Source: an uncultured Ruminococcus sp. (GTDB taxonomy: Bacteria > Bacillota > Clostridia > Oscillospirales > Acutalibacteraceae). Taken from it: a stretch of 50,653 nucleotides of DNA. A program made the position numbers and the translations under genes. The stretch is from assembly GCA_905234015.1 (NCBI GenBank), contig CAJOFK010000002.1, forward strand, positions 1-50,653, in the 5' to 3' direction. Below the pieces are notes generated by a model. That model worked only from the letters and a program-made list of their open reading frames with translations. It had not been told where the DNA came from and ran no database searches. Below, one piece after another: positions 8,042 to 15,302 of the stretch; the stretch's first letter is position 1, and each line of letters begins with the position of its first letter.

Positions 8042-8070
8042 AGCCGTCGCGTTATGCGGCGGCTTTTTTC
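8042..8070 (+). terminator. Rho-independent terminator after rplL
   Basis: GCCGTCGC, loop GTTAT, GCGGCGGC (one G-T pair) followed by TTTTTT. It is followed within a few bases by repeat copy 2. Confidence 0.85.
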
Positions 8071-8071
8071 G

Positions 8072-8200
8072 CTTTATAAGAAACTGCGTTCCTTATAAAG
8101 TAAAAAAACATTTTATATTTCCGCTCAGTTGCGCCCTGCGTGCGCACGAGCGATGGATATACGAAAGCTCCGCACTTAGGTGCGCACGCTTTCTTGTATC
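8072..8200 (+). repeat. Structured interspersed repeat, copy 2
   Basis: A complete copy. CTTTATAAG (8072-8080) and CTTATAAAG (8092-8100) form a hairpin. The shared core follows, with 10-base inverted arms GCGTGCGCAC (8138-8147) and GTGCGCACGC (8180-8189), then CTTTCTTGTA. It starts right after the rplL terminator and belongs to the same family as 1-100 and 31266-31393. Confidence 0.85.
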
Positions 8201-8260
8201 AATAAAATATGTTACTTTTATTACAAAACTTGGCTTTATTAATAGTAATTATGCAGGAAA

Positions 8261-8459
8261 ATGTAAGAAGGTGTAAGGAGGGTGTAAGGAAGGTGTAATT
8301 GAAAATTGTTCACATTACACCCTGGAAGTCAGTGTTTATGCAGGTTTCGTGACTTTGGTGTAATGGTGTAGGCAAAAAACACAGAAACTTTTTAAAAATA
8401 AAAAATTTATTGTTTTTTAATATCTTTACAAAAACGTATTTTGCTTACACCTTACACCC
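8261..8459. repeat. Array of GGTGTAA / TTACACC boxes
   Basis: Direct copies of GGTGTAA at 8270, 8281 and 8292 (exact 11-base spacing, with a near-match ATGTAAG at 8261). An inverted copy lies at 8315, direct copies at 8357 and 8365 (the last reads GGTGTAG), and two adjacent inverted copies at 8445 and 8452. The stretch 8201-8540 shows no convincing coding frame. The array could be an operator for the 8602-11041 genes, an iteron set, or a relic of a mobile element. Confidence 0.6.
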
Positions 8460-8540
8460 GTATTAACCGATACCGCTATTAAAAATTTCCGTTAATTGTT
8501 TTAATAACGGTTATCTGCTTTTGCCGATAGTTATATATTG

Positions 8541-8569
8541 TTGATTTTTGCGTGTATTTGATATATAAT
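8541..8569 (+). promoter_or_regulatory. Predicted sigma-A promoter of the PqqD/S26/ABC operon
   Basis: TTGATT at 8541-8546, 17 bases, TATAAT at 8564-8569. The next gene starts 33 bases after the -10 box. Confidence 0.75.
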
Positions 8570-8601
8570 ATGTAACATAGTATTATTAACAGAGGTATGT
8601 T

Positions 8602-8865
8602 ATGAAGGTAAAAGAAGATTTTTTACTCAGAAAGATTTCCGACTCATATGTGGTCGTTCCGGTGGGACAGGCTGTAGTTGATTTCAGCGGAATGGTAAAT
8701 CTCAACGAGAGCGGCGCTATGCTTTTCGAAATGCTCCAGAAAGGCTGCGAGGAGGACGATTTAGTAAACGCCGTATTAAGTGAGTACGATATTGACGAAG
8801 CTACCGCACGCGCTGACGTAAAGCGCTTTGTAGCTAAGGTTGAGGGAGCCGGTATACTTGAATAA
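8602..8865 (+). CDS. PqqD-like peptide-binding (RRE) protein
   Basis: An 87-residue protein matching the PqqD fold. An N-terminal beta part (FLLRKISDSYVVVPVG) is followed by the family signature LNESGAMLFEML at about 33-44. A winged-helix part follows, with YDIDEATARADVKRFV and the ending EGAGILE. PqqD-type RRE domains bind leader peptides of ribosomally made, modified peptides (RiPPs) and present them to modifying enzymes. Here the next genes are an S26-type peptidase (overlapping by 8 bases if it starts at 8858) and an ABC exporter. No radical SAM enzyme or clear precursor is nearby. AGAGGT precedes the ATG. The fold is fairly sure; the peptide role is inferred from context. Confidence 0.8.
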   Translation: MKVKEDFLLRKISDSYVVVPVGQAVVDFSGMVNLNESGAMLFEMLQKGCEEDDLVNAVLSEYDIDEATARADVKRFVAKVEGAGILE

Positions 8866-9313
8866 AACAGTAAGCTTGGAGGAGCTTGTTCCTCTTATGA
8901 AGGAACAGCTCGAAAACGGTAAAACGGTTTCCTTCGTGCCTAAGGGCAACAGTATGCGCCCTATGCTGCGTGACGGCGAGGATATGGTTTTATTAAAAAA
9001 GCCCGAGGGAAGGCTCAGGCTCTTTGACGTCGCCTTTTACTTCCGCCGTGAAACCGGTAAATATGTTATTCACCGTGTGGTAGGCTTTAAGAAGGACGGC
9101 TCATACGTTATGCTCGGCGATAACAATATTACGAAAGAATATAATATATTTCCCGAGGATATAATTGCGGTTATGACTGCTTTTTACCGAAAGGGTAAAA
9201 TGTATACCGTGCATCATTTAGGCTATAGGATTTATTATAATTTGCTGTACTATATAAGACCGTTTCGCAGAATCTACGGAACTGTTAAGTGCAGGATGAA
9301 GGCGGTGAAATAA
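8858..9313 (+). CDS. S24/S26-type signal peptidase-like protein
   Basis: Related to S26 signal peptidases. With the TTG at 8858 it has 151 residues. The nucleophile motif KGNSMRPML places serine at S32. VIHRVVG places histidine at H72, as in the Ser-His (SipW/archaeal, S26B) type rather than the Ser-Lys type, and GDNN follows at 87-90. There is no N-terminal membrane anchor. The C-terminal stretch YRIYYNLLYYIRPF is aromatic and could associate with the membrane. I prefer 8858 over the TTG at 8840 because GGGAG lies 9 bases upstream. Translation is coupled to the PqqD-like gene (overlap TTGAATAA). Its substrate could be a leader peptide exported by the adjacent ABC transporter; this is inference. 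Confidence 0.78.
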   Translation: MNKTVSLEELVPLMKEQLENGKTVSFVPKGNSMRPMLRDGEDMVLLKKPEGRLRLFDVAFYFRRETGKYVIHRVVGFKKDGSYVMLGDNNITKEYNIFPEDIIAVMTAFYRKGKMYTVHHLGYRIYYNLLYYIRPFRRIYGTVKCRMKAVK

Positions 9314-11041
9314 TTGCGGAATAAAAAAATGTCCGATTCCTATCTTAAAGGACTGAAAAACTTTGATAAGGATACTACAATCTGGATTGCAAAGCATTCG
9401 CTGCCGCAGCTCGGTAATATTATACTTAACGCCGTAATTTACGCCGCTTTGGCCTATATCGGCGTTGCTACCGCTCAGCTTGCGCGCGGTATTGTTGACT
9501 CAGCCGCCTATGACCGCGACGTTGATAAGGTAATATTTTTTTCTGTGCTGCTTGTTTCGGTAACGCTGTTTCAGGTTCTGCTTAACATATTATCGAGAAT
9601 CGTTTCCTTTAACGCGAGGTCGAAGCTGGAAATCAGCATAAAATCTCATCTTTTTGAGACTATACTTAAAAAGGATTACGCCAAGGTTACTAAGTTTCAT
9701 ACAGGCGAGCTTATGACGAGGCTTACGAGCGATATTGACGTAATACTCGGCGCAATAATGAGTATTGTTCCGAACCTTACTTACTTTATCGTTAAGCTTG
9801 TAGGTATATTTATTATACTGTTTTCAATTGACTGGCGCTTTGCCGCCGTATTCGTTGTAGGCGGAGCTGTTATTCTTATTGTTATGCTTCTGTTTAAGGG
9901 TACGCTTAAAAACCTGCATAAACGAGCTCAGGAGACTGACGGTAAGGTTCGCAGCTTTATGCAGGAATCGCTTTCAAGCCTGCTTGTAATAAGAGTTTTC
10001 AACAAGTACAGACGTATAGCCAAGGAGTCCGAAAAGCTCCAGTGGAATAATTTCAGGGTTAAGCGCAGGAGAAATTACATCTCAATTGCTTCAACAATGG
10101 GCTTTTCCGTAGTCTTTATCTGCGCATATATTTACGGCCTTATATGGGGCTCGTTTCAGATTCTTTCCGGCGTTATTACTTACGGTATTCTTACCGAGAT
10201 TTTATCGCTTGTATCTCAGATTCAGACTCCTATTCAGGGCTTAACCTCAATTCTTCCGCAGTATTATCAGGCTCTTGCCTCAGCGGAGCGAATTATTGAG
10301 ATTGAAAAATTCCCCGATGAACATATTGAGGAGCTTAACAGCGATTTGGATTTAACTGAGTTGTACGATAACCTTGAGTCTATCGAATTTAAGGATATAA
10401 CCTTCAGCTACGACAGGGATATCGTCCTTGACGATACGAGCCTCAGCATTAAAAAGGGTGAGTTTGTCGTTATTACGGGTATTTCGGGTATCGGAAAAAG
10501 TACGCTTACCAAGCTGCTGCTTGATGTTTTCCCGGTATCAAAGGGCGAAATTTACTTAAGCCAGAAGGACGGCTCAAAGGTTATGGTTGATAAAAACGTC
10601 CGCGGGATGTTTGCGTATGTACCTCAGGGCAATTTCCTGCTGTCGGGTACAATCCGTGATAATATCTCCTTTGTACGTCCTGATGCTTCGGATGAGGAGA
10701 TTATGGCGGCGGCTAAAATAGCTTGCGCGGACTTTATAGACGAGCTTCCCGAAGGTCTTGATACCGTACTCGGCGAAAAAGGCACGGGACTTTCCGAGGG
10801 ACAGATTCAGCGTGTCGCTATCGCGAGAGCTATTCTCTGCAACGCTTCTATCATAATTCTTGATGAGGCAACCTCGGCGCTCGACGCCGATACCGAGCTC
10901 AGGCTTCTTGAGAATATCGAAAGCCTGAAGAATAAAACCTGTATCCTCATCTCTCATAAAAAAGCCGCGTATAAGGTATGTAATAAAGAAGTCAGGATAG
11001 AGGATAAGAAGATTATTGTAAATAAAATTGAAAATTTATAA
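9314..11041 (+). CDS. ABC exporter, fused membrane and ATPase domains
   Basis: A 575-residue half-transporter. About five or six transmembrane segments span residues 32-300, with the EAA-like loop FMQESLSSLLVIRVF. The ATPase domain runs from about 355. Walker A is GISGIGKST at 389-397, the Q-loop is YVPQGNF, the signature is LSEGQ at 493-497, Walker B is IIILDE ending at 518, and the H-loop histidine is in ILISHK. There is no N-terminal C39 peptidase domain, so any leader would have to be cut by another protein such as the adjacent S26-like one. The TTG at 9314 directly follows the previous stop codon, with AGGCGGTG upstream; an ATG at 9329 is an alternative. The last codons (KIENL) lie inside a MITE-like inverted repeat. 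Confidence 0.88.
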   Translation: MRNKKMSDSYLKGLKNFDKDTTIWIAKHSLPQLGNIILNAVIYAALAYIGVATAQLARGIVDSAAYDRDVDKVIFFSVLLVSVTLFQVLLNILSRIVSFNARSKLEISIKSHLFETILKKDYAKVTKFHTGELMTRLTSDIDVILGAIMSIVPNLTYFIVKLVGIFIILFSIDWRFAAVFVVGGAVILIVMLLFKGTLKNLHKRAQETDGKVRSFMQESLSSLLVIRVFNKYRRIAKESEKLQWNNFRVKRRRNYISIASTMGFSVVFICAYIYGLIWGSFQILSGVITYGILTEILSLVSQIQTPIQGLTSILPQYYQALASAERIIEIEKFPDEHIEELNSDLDLTELYDNLESIEFKDITFSYDRDIVLDDTSLSIKKGEFVVITGISGIGKSTLTKLLLDVFPVSKGEIYLSQKDGSKVMVDKNVRGMFAYVPQGNFLLSGTIRDNISFVRPDASDEEIMAAAKIACADFIDELPEGLDTVLGEKGTGLSEGQIQRVAIARAILCNASIIILDEATSALDADTELRLLENIESLKNKTCILISHKKAAYKVCNKEVRIEDKKIIVNKIENL

Positions 11042-11220
11042 TTGATAATTTCGGTCGAGTAGATAGCTTGGTTTTATATCAACGTTATCTGCCCGACCGT
11101 ATTATTATTCTTTTCAAGCGGAGCTTGTATAAAAATATGTCGGGAAACAGAGGTTATTTTAATAACCATTCTGTCTGCCCGACATTAATTATCAATTTTC
11201 CATTTTTAATTTTCAATTTT
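11024..11220. mobile_element. MITE-like element with two nested hairpins, overlapping both flanking genes
   Basis: Left end AAAATTGAAAATTTATAATTGATAATT-like (11024-11050) is the inverted counterpart of the right end (11187-11220). Inside are two hairpins of similar design. The first, 11052-11099, pairs CGGTCG with CGACCG and AGATA with TATCT. The second, 11138-11184, pairs TGTCGGG with CCCGACA, ACAGA with TCTGT and GGTTATT with AATAACC. Both contain TCTGCCCGAC. The left end covers the last 18 bases of the ABC gene, the right end the last 15 of mscS. It may also act as a two-way terminator. Confidence 0.7.
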
Positions 11221-12054
11221 ATCAAGATGTACATCAAGCTGATTGTACGGAATTACTATATTATGGTGTTCAAATTCTTTTTTAATGCCGTCCATAATAG
11301 CATAATATACCGTCCAGTAGAACTCAAAAGGAGTCCATACTCTTACTACCATATTAACCGAGCTTTCGCCGAATTCTTCGAGCATAACCTTAGGAAAGAA
11401 TTTTTCGTTATCAATAACGTGGTCAATATTGCGGCAGATTTTTAAAAGTGTTTCCTTAACCTTATCGATATCCGCCTCGTAGCTTACGGGTACGAAAATC
11501 TGAACTCTAATCTCAGGGTTCTTTGTGTAATTATCAACCTCGGATTTTGTTATTATGCTGTTCGGAATAACAACATGCGTATCGTCATAAGTGCGGATAT
11601 ATGTATGCATCATATCGATTTTTTCAACATAACCCTTATGGTCGCCGAAAACTATAAAATCTCCGGTAACAAACGGTTTGGTAAATAAAATAACAATTCC
11701 GCCCGTGATGTCTGATAAATTGTCCTTAAGCGCTAAAGCGAGCGCTGCTGCCGCCGCCGATAACGCCGCTATAACTCCTGCTCCTGAAATATTCAGCAGT
11801 GAGAATATTCTCATAACTATAATTATAATTTCCAGTATCCGAATAACTCTCACGAAAAATTTTATAAGCGAGGGATCCATATCCCTTTTTGAAGCCTGCT
11901 TTTTAAATTGAGATACTATTAACTTAAATATTAAAAGTATAAGCACAATAAAAACCGCGCAAAAAATTATTCTCATAAAGTATTTCGGCGTAAACAGACT
12001 CATAAGTTCACTTAAAAGTCCTTTTGCGTCCTTGACAGTATTTGCCATTTCCAT
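11206..12054 (-). CDS. Small-conductance mechanosensitive channel, MscS family
   Basis: A 282-residue membrane channel that opens under tension to relieve osmotic stress. It has an N-terminal membrane segment (MRIIFCAVFIVLILLIFKL), a second (ILEIIIIVMRIFSLL), then the pore helix rich in Ala/Gly (GAGVIAALSAAAAALALALKD). The conserved beta domain follows (ITGGIVILFTKPFVTGDFI, VVIPNS) and then the alpha/beta cytoplasmic domain. The ATG at 12054 is preferred over a GTG three codons upstream because AGGGTG ends 6 bases before it. The C-terminus reads DKIEN, encoded by the terminal repeat of the element at 11024-11220. Confidence 0.92.
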   Translation of the reverse strand: MEMANTVKDAKGLLSELMSLFTPKYFMRIIFCAVFIVLILLIFKLIVSQFKKQASKRDMDPSLIKFFVRVIRILEIIIIVMRIFSLLNISGAGVIAALSAAAAALALALKDNLSDITGGIVILFTKPFVTGDFIVFGDHKGYVEKIDMMHTYIRTYDDTHVVIPNSIITKSEVDNYTKNPEIRVQIFVPVSYEADIDKVKETLLKICRNIDHVIDNEKFFPKVMLEEFGESSVNMVVRVWTPFEFYWTVYYAIMDGIKKEFEHHNIVIPYNQLDVHLDKIEN

Positions 12055-12071
12055 ATTTATCACCCTGTTTC

Positions 12072-12100
12072 ATTATAAAAAAACTTTCTCGTTTTGTAAA
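12072..12100 (-). promoter_or_regulatory. Predicted sigma-A promoter of mscS
   Basis: On the minus strand TTTACA, 17 bases, TATAAT, with the -10 box 17 bases upstream of the mscS ATG. The transcript would therefore have a very short leader. Confidence 0.65.
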
Positions 12101-12145
12101 TATGTTTAATAGAATAAGTAAAAGAATTTTCGCGTATTTATTTAT

Positions 12146-12691
12146 ATGAAAAGATTTTTTATTGTATTATGTTCATTATTAATTCTATTAACCTCGTGTA
12201 AAGAAAAAGTGGCAGTAAAAAAGGTTAAAGAATACCGCGTTAAGACCGGCGGATTTATACCGAGACTTTCGGCTCCGGATTTTGATGAGATAAGCTATTA
12301 CGAAGACAATATTTTTTATAAAAGCGGATACGGTATGCCGAATTGTACGGCTTACGCGTGGGGGAGAGTGTATGAAATTTTAAACAAAAAGCCCGGGCTG
12401 TGCCCGGGCAATGCGCGTTTATGGTACGCTTATAATATTAGTAATAAAATCTATAAGTTCGGTAAAAAGCCTATTCCGGGAGCCGTAGCCTGTTTTGATA
12501 ATGAATACGGCGGTCACGTCGCGGTAGTTGAAGTGATTAAGGACGGTATAATTACTTTTTCCAATTCGGCGTATAAGGGCAGCTTATTCTACCTTTCGTA
12601 CGCCGGAATAAAGGATAAAAACCCCGGTCAGAAGGGCTGGATATTTCAGGGATATATATATCCTAAATACCCGCGAGATACTTCTGAATAG
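12146..12691 (+). CDS. CHAP-domain lipoprotein (putative amidase/peptidase)
   Basis: A 181-residue predicted lipoprotein: the signal peptide ends at the lipobox LLTSC with Cys18. The mature part is a CHAP-like (NlpC/P60 superfamily) domain with the catalytic Cys in MPNCTAYAWGR (C67) and the His in GGHVAVVE (H124). PGNARLWY lies between them. CHAP domains cleave peptidoglycan peptides or amide bonds. There is no clear ribosome-binding site before the ATG, so translation may be weak or the start may differ. The last 29 bases overlap the 3' end of the convergent dockerin protease gene, so the final residues (YPKYPRDTSE) are antisense to the end of the dockerin. Confidence 0.82.
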   Translation: MKRFFIVLCSLLILLTSCKEKVAVKKVKEYRVKTGGFIPRLSAPDFDEISYYEDNIFYKSGYGMPNCTAYAWGRVYEILNKKPGLCPGNARLWYAYNISNKIYKFGKKPIPGAVACFDNEYGGHVAVVEVIKDGIITFSNSAYKGSLFYLSYAGIKDKNPGQKGWIFQGYIYPKYPRDTSE

Positions 12692-14240
12692 CCGTTGCGT
12701 CGCAGATATTAACAACTCCGTCAAAATTAAAGTCAGCGTTTTCAAGCTTGTTGAAATCAAGAGCCGTAAGCTTAGCAAGGTGCTTTTGAATATTAGTCGC
12801 GTCGCGAATATCTACAGTTTGATTGTAGTCTGTATCGCCCTTAACGGAGGTGTTTATCTTTCCGTCAGTCAGCGCCTTTATTACCAGCGTTCCGCCTATA
12901 TCGTCGTCGAGCTCGGATTTGTAGTAGTCTTTAACGTCTACGACTGAACCGTTATAAGTGACATATGACTTTCCTGCGGAGCAGGTGTCGATAAAACGCA
13001 TTATAGTTCCGTTTTCTCTTAACCATTCATCTACGCCGATGTTGTTTTTAACCTTGTATTTAGTAACGTCGGTGTTTATTTCAACCGCTATAGCAGCCTT
13101 TCTCTGAGGTAAAATTACATCTTTTGTATCAACGCAGATATAGCCGTTATAGTCAACGGTTCCGCTTTTAATCTCAGTCCATGCGCTCTTATCGTTAACG
13201 GGAGTTCCGGTGTTGTCAACGGGAGTGTAGAATACCTTGTATTCGGCTCCGAGAGAGGTTGTTTCAAATATAACTTTTTTAAGAACGTTTCCGTTTTCGG
13301 AGAAATCAAATACGTTGAAGTAAGTTATGTCCTTATCGTCAATATAACCGAAGCTGTATGTAGCGCCGTATTCCTCGTTCTGATAAAGATACTCGCTTTC
13401 CTTTACCTGCGAGATGTTTTCGAGCGAAAAGCTCGGGTCATAATAATCGTTGTTGAAAAGATAATAATCTTCGTAGGATATCCAGAAATAACCTCCGAGA
13501 CTGTTATTGCTGCCCCAGCTGTTTTTGCACAGCCACGCTCCGTTGTTTTTCGGGGTATAATTTCCGTTGAAATTCTCCCTCGGATAATTATCGTCCCAGC
13601 CGACTACGGAAATAACATGGCCTCCGTAGCTCGTGATTTTATCGGTTATGCAGAACGCCTCGCGGTTTTTGCTGAAGCCGAAGGAGTCGTTTAAAAAGTT
13701 CGCTGTTATCGCTCCGGTTCTCATAATAGCGAGCTTAATTAAAGCGTCGTCGCCCTTATCGTAGTACGCTATAGAGTTAACGGCGGTTTTAACCTTATCG
13801 GCGCCTTCCTCAAGAGGACCGTTGCGGCTCATAAAATTACCGATAGGGATGAAGGTGGTGCCTGATTCGAGTTCTTCTCTTATCCAACCCTCTCCGTTTT
13901 CTCTTGTAGTACTCCATTTATCTATAGATGACGGATTAAGAGGGCTCTGATACCATCCGTTTTTAAGAAGCGCAGTTTCCATTGAGGATATCGCCGCATA
14001 AGCCCAGCATATTTCGCCGCGCTGCTGTTTAACGCTCGTACACCAGCCCGGATCCTTTGAGCTGTAGCTCGAGGGCAGGCTGCTTATCTGAGCGCTGTTT
14101 TTAAACTTAACCGCCGAGTTGTTTTTAAACTGCTTCTGGCGGTTTTTCGGACTGTATTCAACCGCGGAAGCGTAAAACGCCGACATAAATATTGCCGCCG
14201 CAACAATTAGCGCAGTTATTGTTTTAAATAGTTTGTTCAT
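12663..14240 (-). CDS. Secreted papain-family (C1) protease with dockerin
   Basis: A 525-residue secreted protease. A signal peptide covers about 1-26. The C1 peptidase domain has the nucleophile C78 in RGEICWAYAAISSMETALL, H208 in YGGHVISVVGWDDNYP and N240 in CKNSWGSN. A beta-rich region at about 270-390 resembles the lectin-like domain found behind C1 peptidases in clostridia. Residues 466-525 are a type I dockerin with two calcium loops (DTDYNQTVDIRD, DFNFDGVVNICD), each followed by AT-x-IQK. The dockerin should attach it to cohesins of the cell-surface complex. A single loop residue varies from the ideal, but both repeats look usable. The natural substrate is unknown. Confidence 0.9.
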   Translation of the reverse strand: MNKLFKTITALIVAAAIFMSAFYASAVEYSPKNRQKQFKNNSAVKFKNSAQISSLPSSYSSKDPGWCTSVKQQRGEICWAYAAISSMETALLKNGWYQSPLNPSSIDKWSTTRENGEGWIREELESGTTFIPIGNFMSRNGPLEEGADKVKTAVNSIAYYDKGDDALIKLAIMRTGAITANFLNDSFGFSKNREAFCITDKITSYGGHVISVVGWDDNYPRENFNGNYTPKNNGAWLCKNSWGSNNSLGGYFWISYEDYYLFNNDYYDPSFSLENISQVKESEYLYQNEEYGATYSFGYIDDKDITYFNVFDFSENGNVLKKVIFETTSLGAEYKVFYTPVDNTGTPVNDKSAWTEIKSGTVDYNGYICVDTKDVILPQRKAAIAVEINTDVTKYKVKNNIGVDEWLRENGTIMRFIDTCSAGKSYVTYNGSVVDVKDYYKSELDDDIGGTLVIKALTDGKINTSVKGDTDYNQTVDIRDATNIQKHLAKLTALDFNKLENADFNFDGVVNICDATAIQKYLAGI

Positions 14241-14270
14241 AAAAACACCAACCTGAACTTGGTTTTCTAC

Positions 14271-14299
14271 ATTATATCACAGCTTTCTGTAAAATACAA
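14271..14299 (-). promoter_or_regulatory. Predicted sigma-A promoter of the dockerin protease
   Basis: On the minus strand TTGTAT, 17 bases, TATAAT, with the -10 box about 30 bases upstream of the ATG at 14240. It lies back to back with the sporulation-type promoter at 14301-14330. Confidence 0.7.
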
Positions 14300-14300
14300 T

Positions 14301-14330
14301 GTATATACCGCGTCGGTTTTTACCATAATA
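14301..14330 (+). promoter_or_regulatory. Predicted sigma-F/sigma-G sporulation promoter of gpr
   Basis: GTATA (14301-14305), 18 bases, CATAATA (14324-14330). This fits the Bacillus sigma-G consensus GHATR-N18-CATWHTA exactly. The gpr GTG start lies 32 bases after the -10 box. gpr is forespore-expressed in Bacillus. Confidence 0.6.
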
Positions 14331-14362
14331 CCTATGAACATCCCGGAAAGGCTGAGGCTGTT

Positions 14363-15247
14363 GTGGAAAAAAGAACTGATTTGGCGGTTGAGGCGCGCGA
14401 GCTCGCGGGAGCCGAGGTGCAGGGCGTTGAGTATACGTCAAGAAACGAAAGCGGTATGGAGATTTCAAGGCTTTGTGTGAAAAGTCATCAGGCGAGCGTT
14501 AAGCTGAAAAAGGAGCAGGGTACTTATATTACTATTGACGTACCCGCTATGACGGATAATTTCTTAAGCGATGACGATAGAATTAAGACTATTGCCGGGG
14601 AAATAAGAAGGCTTTTGCCGGTTAACGGACTTGTGCTTGTATGCGGACTGGGGAATACCGAGATAACTCCCGACGCTTTAGGACCAAAAACCGCCTCGCG
14701 GATTCTTGCAACGCGTCATATAAAGGGTGAGATAGCAAGAAGTACGGGGCTGGATTCCTTAAGACCTGTAGCCGTTTTAAGCCCCGGAGTTACGGGTCAG
14801 ACAGGCATAGAAACCTTTGAATATATTGAAAGTATTGTTAAAAAGGTTAGACCTACCGCGTTGGTTATGATTGACGCGCTTGCTTCGCGGAGGCTTTCTA
14901 GGCTCGGCTGTACGCTTCAGATAAGCGATACCGGTATTTCACCCGGAGCAGGAGTTCAGAATCACCGCCGTAAAATTACGGCCGATTCCGTAGGAGTTCC
15001 CGTTATAGCTCTCGGCGTACCGACTGTAGTTGACGCGGTAACTCTCGTTTCGGATTTGCTCGATATCGAGGATGAAAAAACTTCTCGTGAGCTTTCTGAC
15101 GCGTTAAGCCCGGATAACCGTAAAATGGTAGTAACTCCTAAGGAAATCGATTTGCTTATTGACCGCGCAAGCAGGCTTATATCCCTTTCACTGAATGTTG
15201 CGCTTCATAATGATATTGATATAAAGCTGATTGAGGCTCTGCTGTAA
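14363..15247 (+). CDS. gpr: GPR endopeptidase (germination protease)
   Basis: Family A25 aspartic-type protease that degrades small acid-soluble spore proteins on germination. It is made as a zymogen in the forespore. The 294-residue product starts with RTDLAVEAREL, the conserved propeptide-cleavage region of GPR. It has VLVCGLGNTEITPDALGP, SPGVTGQTGIET, VMIDALASRR and SDTGISPGAGVQNHR. It begins with GTG at 14363, with GAGG 5 bases upstream. The N-terminus is shorter than in Bacillus. Next is spoIIP, the usual clostridial neighbour, 55 bases downstream. Confidence 0.95.
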   Translation: MEKRTDLAVEARELAGAEVQGVEYTSRNESGMEISRLCVKSHQASVKLKKEQGTYITIDVPAMTDNFLSDDDRIKTIAGEIRRLLPVNGLVLVCGLGNTEITPDALGPKTASRILATRHIKGEIARSTGLDSLRPVAVLSPGVTGQTGIETFEYIESIVKKVRPTALVMIDALASRRLSRLGCTLQISDTGISPGAGVQNHRRKITADSVGVPVIALGVPTVVDAVTLVSDLLDIEDEKTSRELSDALSPDNRKMVVTPKEIDLLIDRASRLISLSLNVALHNDIDIKLIEALL

Positions 15248-15302
15248 TAGAACTGCTTGTTTGCGCATATTCTTAGTAAGATGTTATAAAGCAGGTGTCA
15301 GC

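Noticed and set aside
8072..8200. Repeat copy 2 as part of the rplL terminator
   Set aside because: A complete terminator already precedes it, and the same repeat occurs next to unrelated genes at 1-100 and 31266-31393.
8251..8298. A 15-codon frame (ATGCAGGAAAATG...) as a possible peptide precursor for the PqqD/S26/ABC system
   Set aside because: It lacks a ribosome-binding site, lies upstream of the predicted promoter and is made of the GGTGTAA repeats, so coding is probably accidental.
10574..10957. A 127-codon frame opposite the ABC ATPase domain
   Set aside because: It is antisense to conserved Walker and signature motifs and shows no features of its own.
11068..11445. A 125-codon plus-strand frame at the mscS 3' end
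   Set aside because: It is antisense to mscS and to the hairpin element, with low-complexity hydrophobic composition and no start signal.
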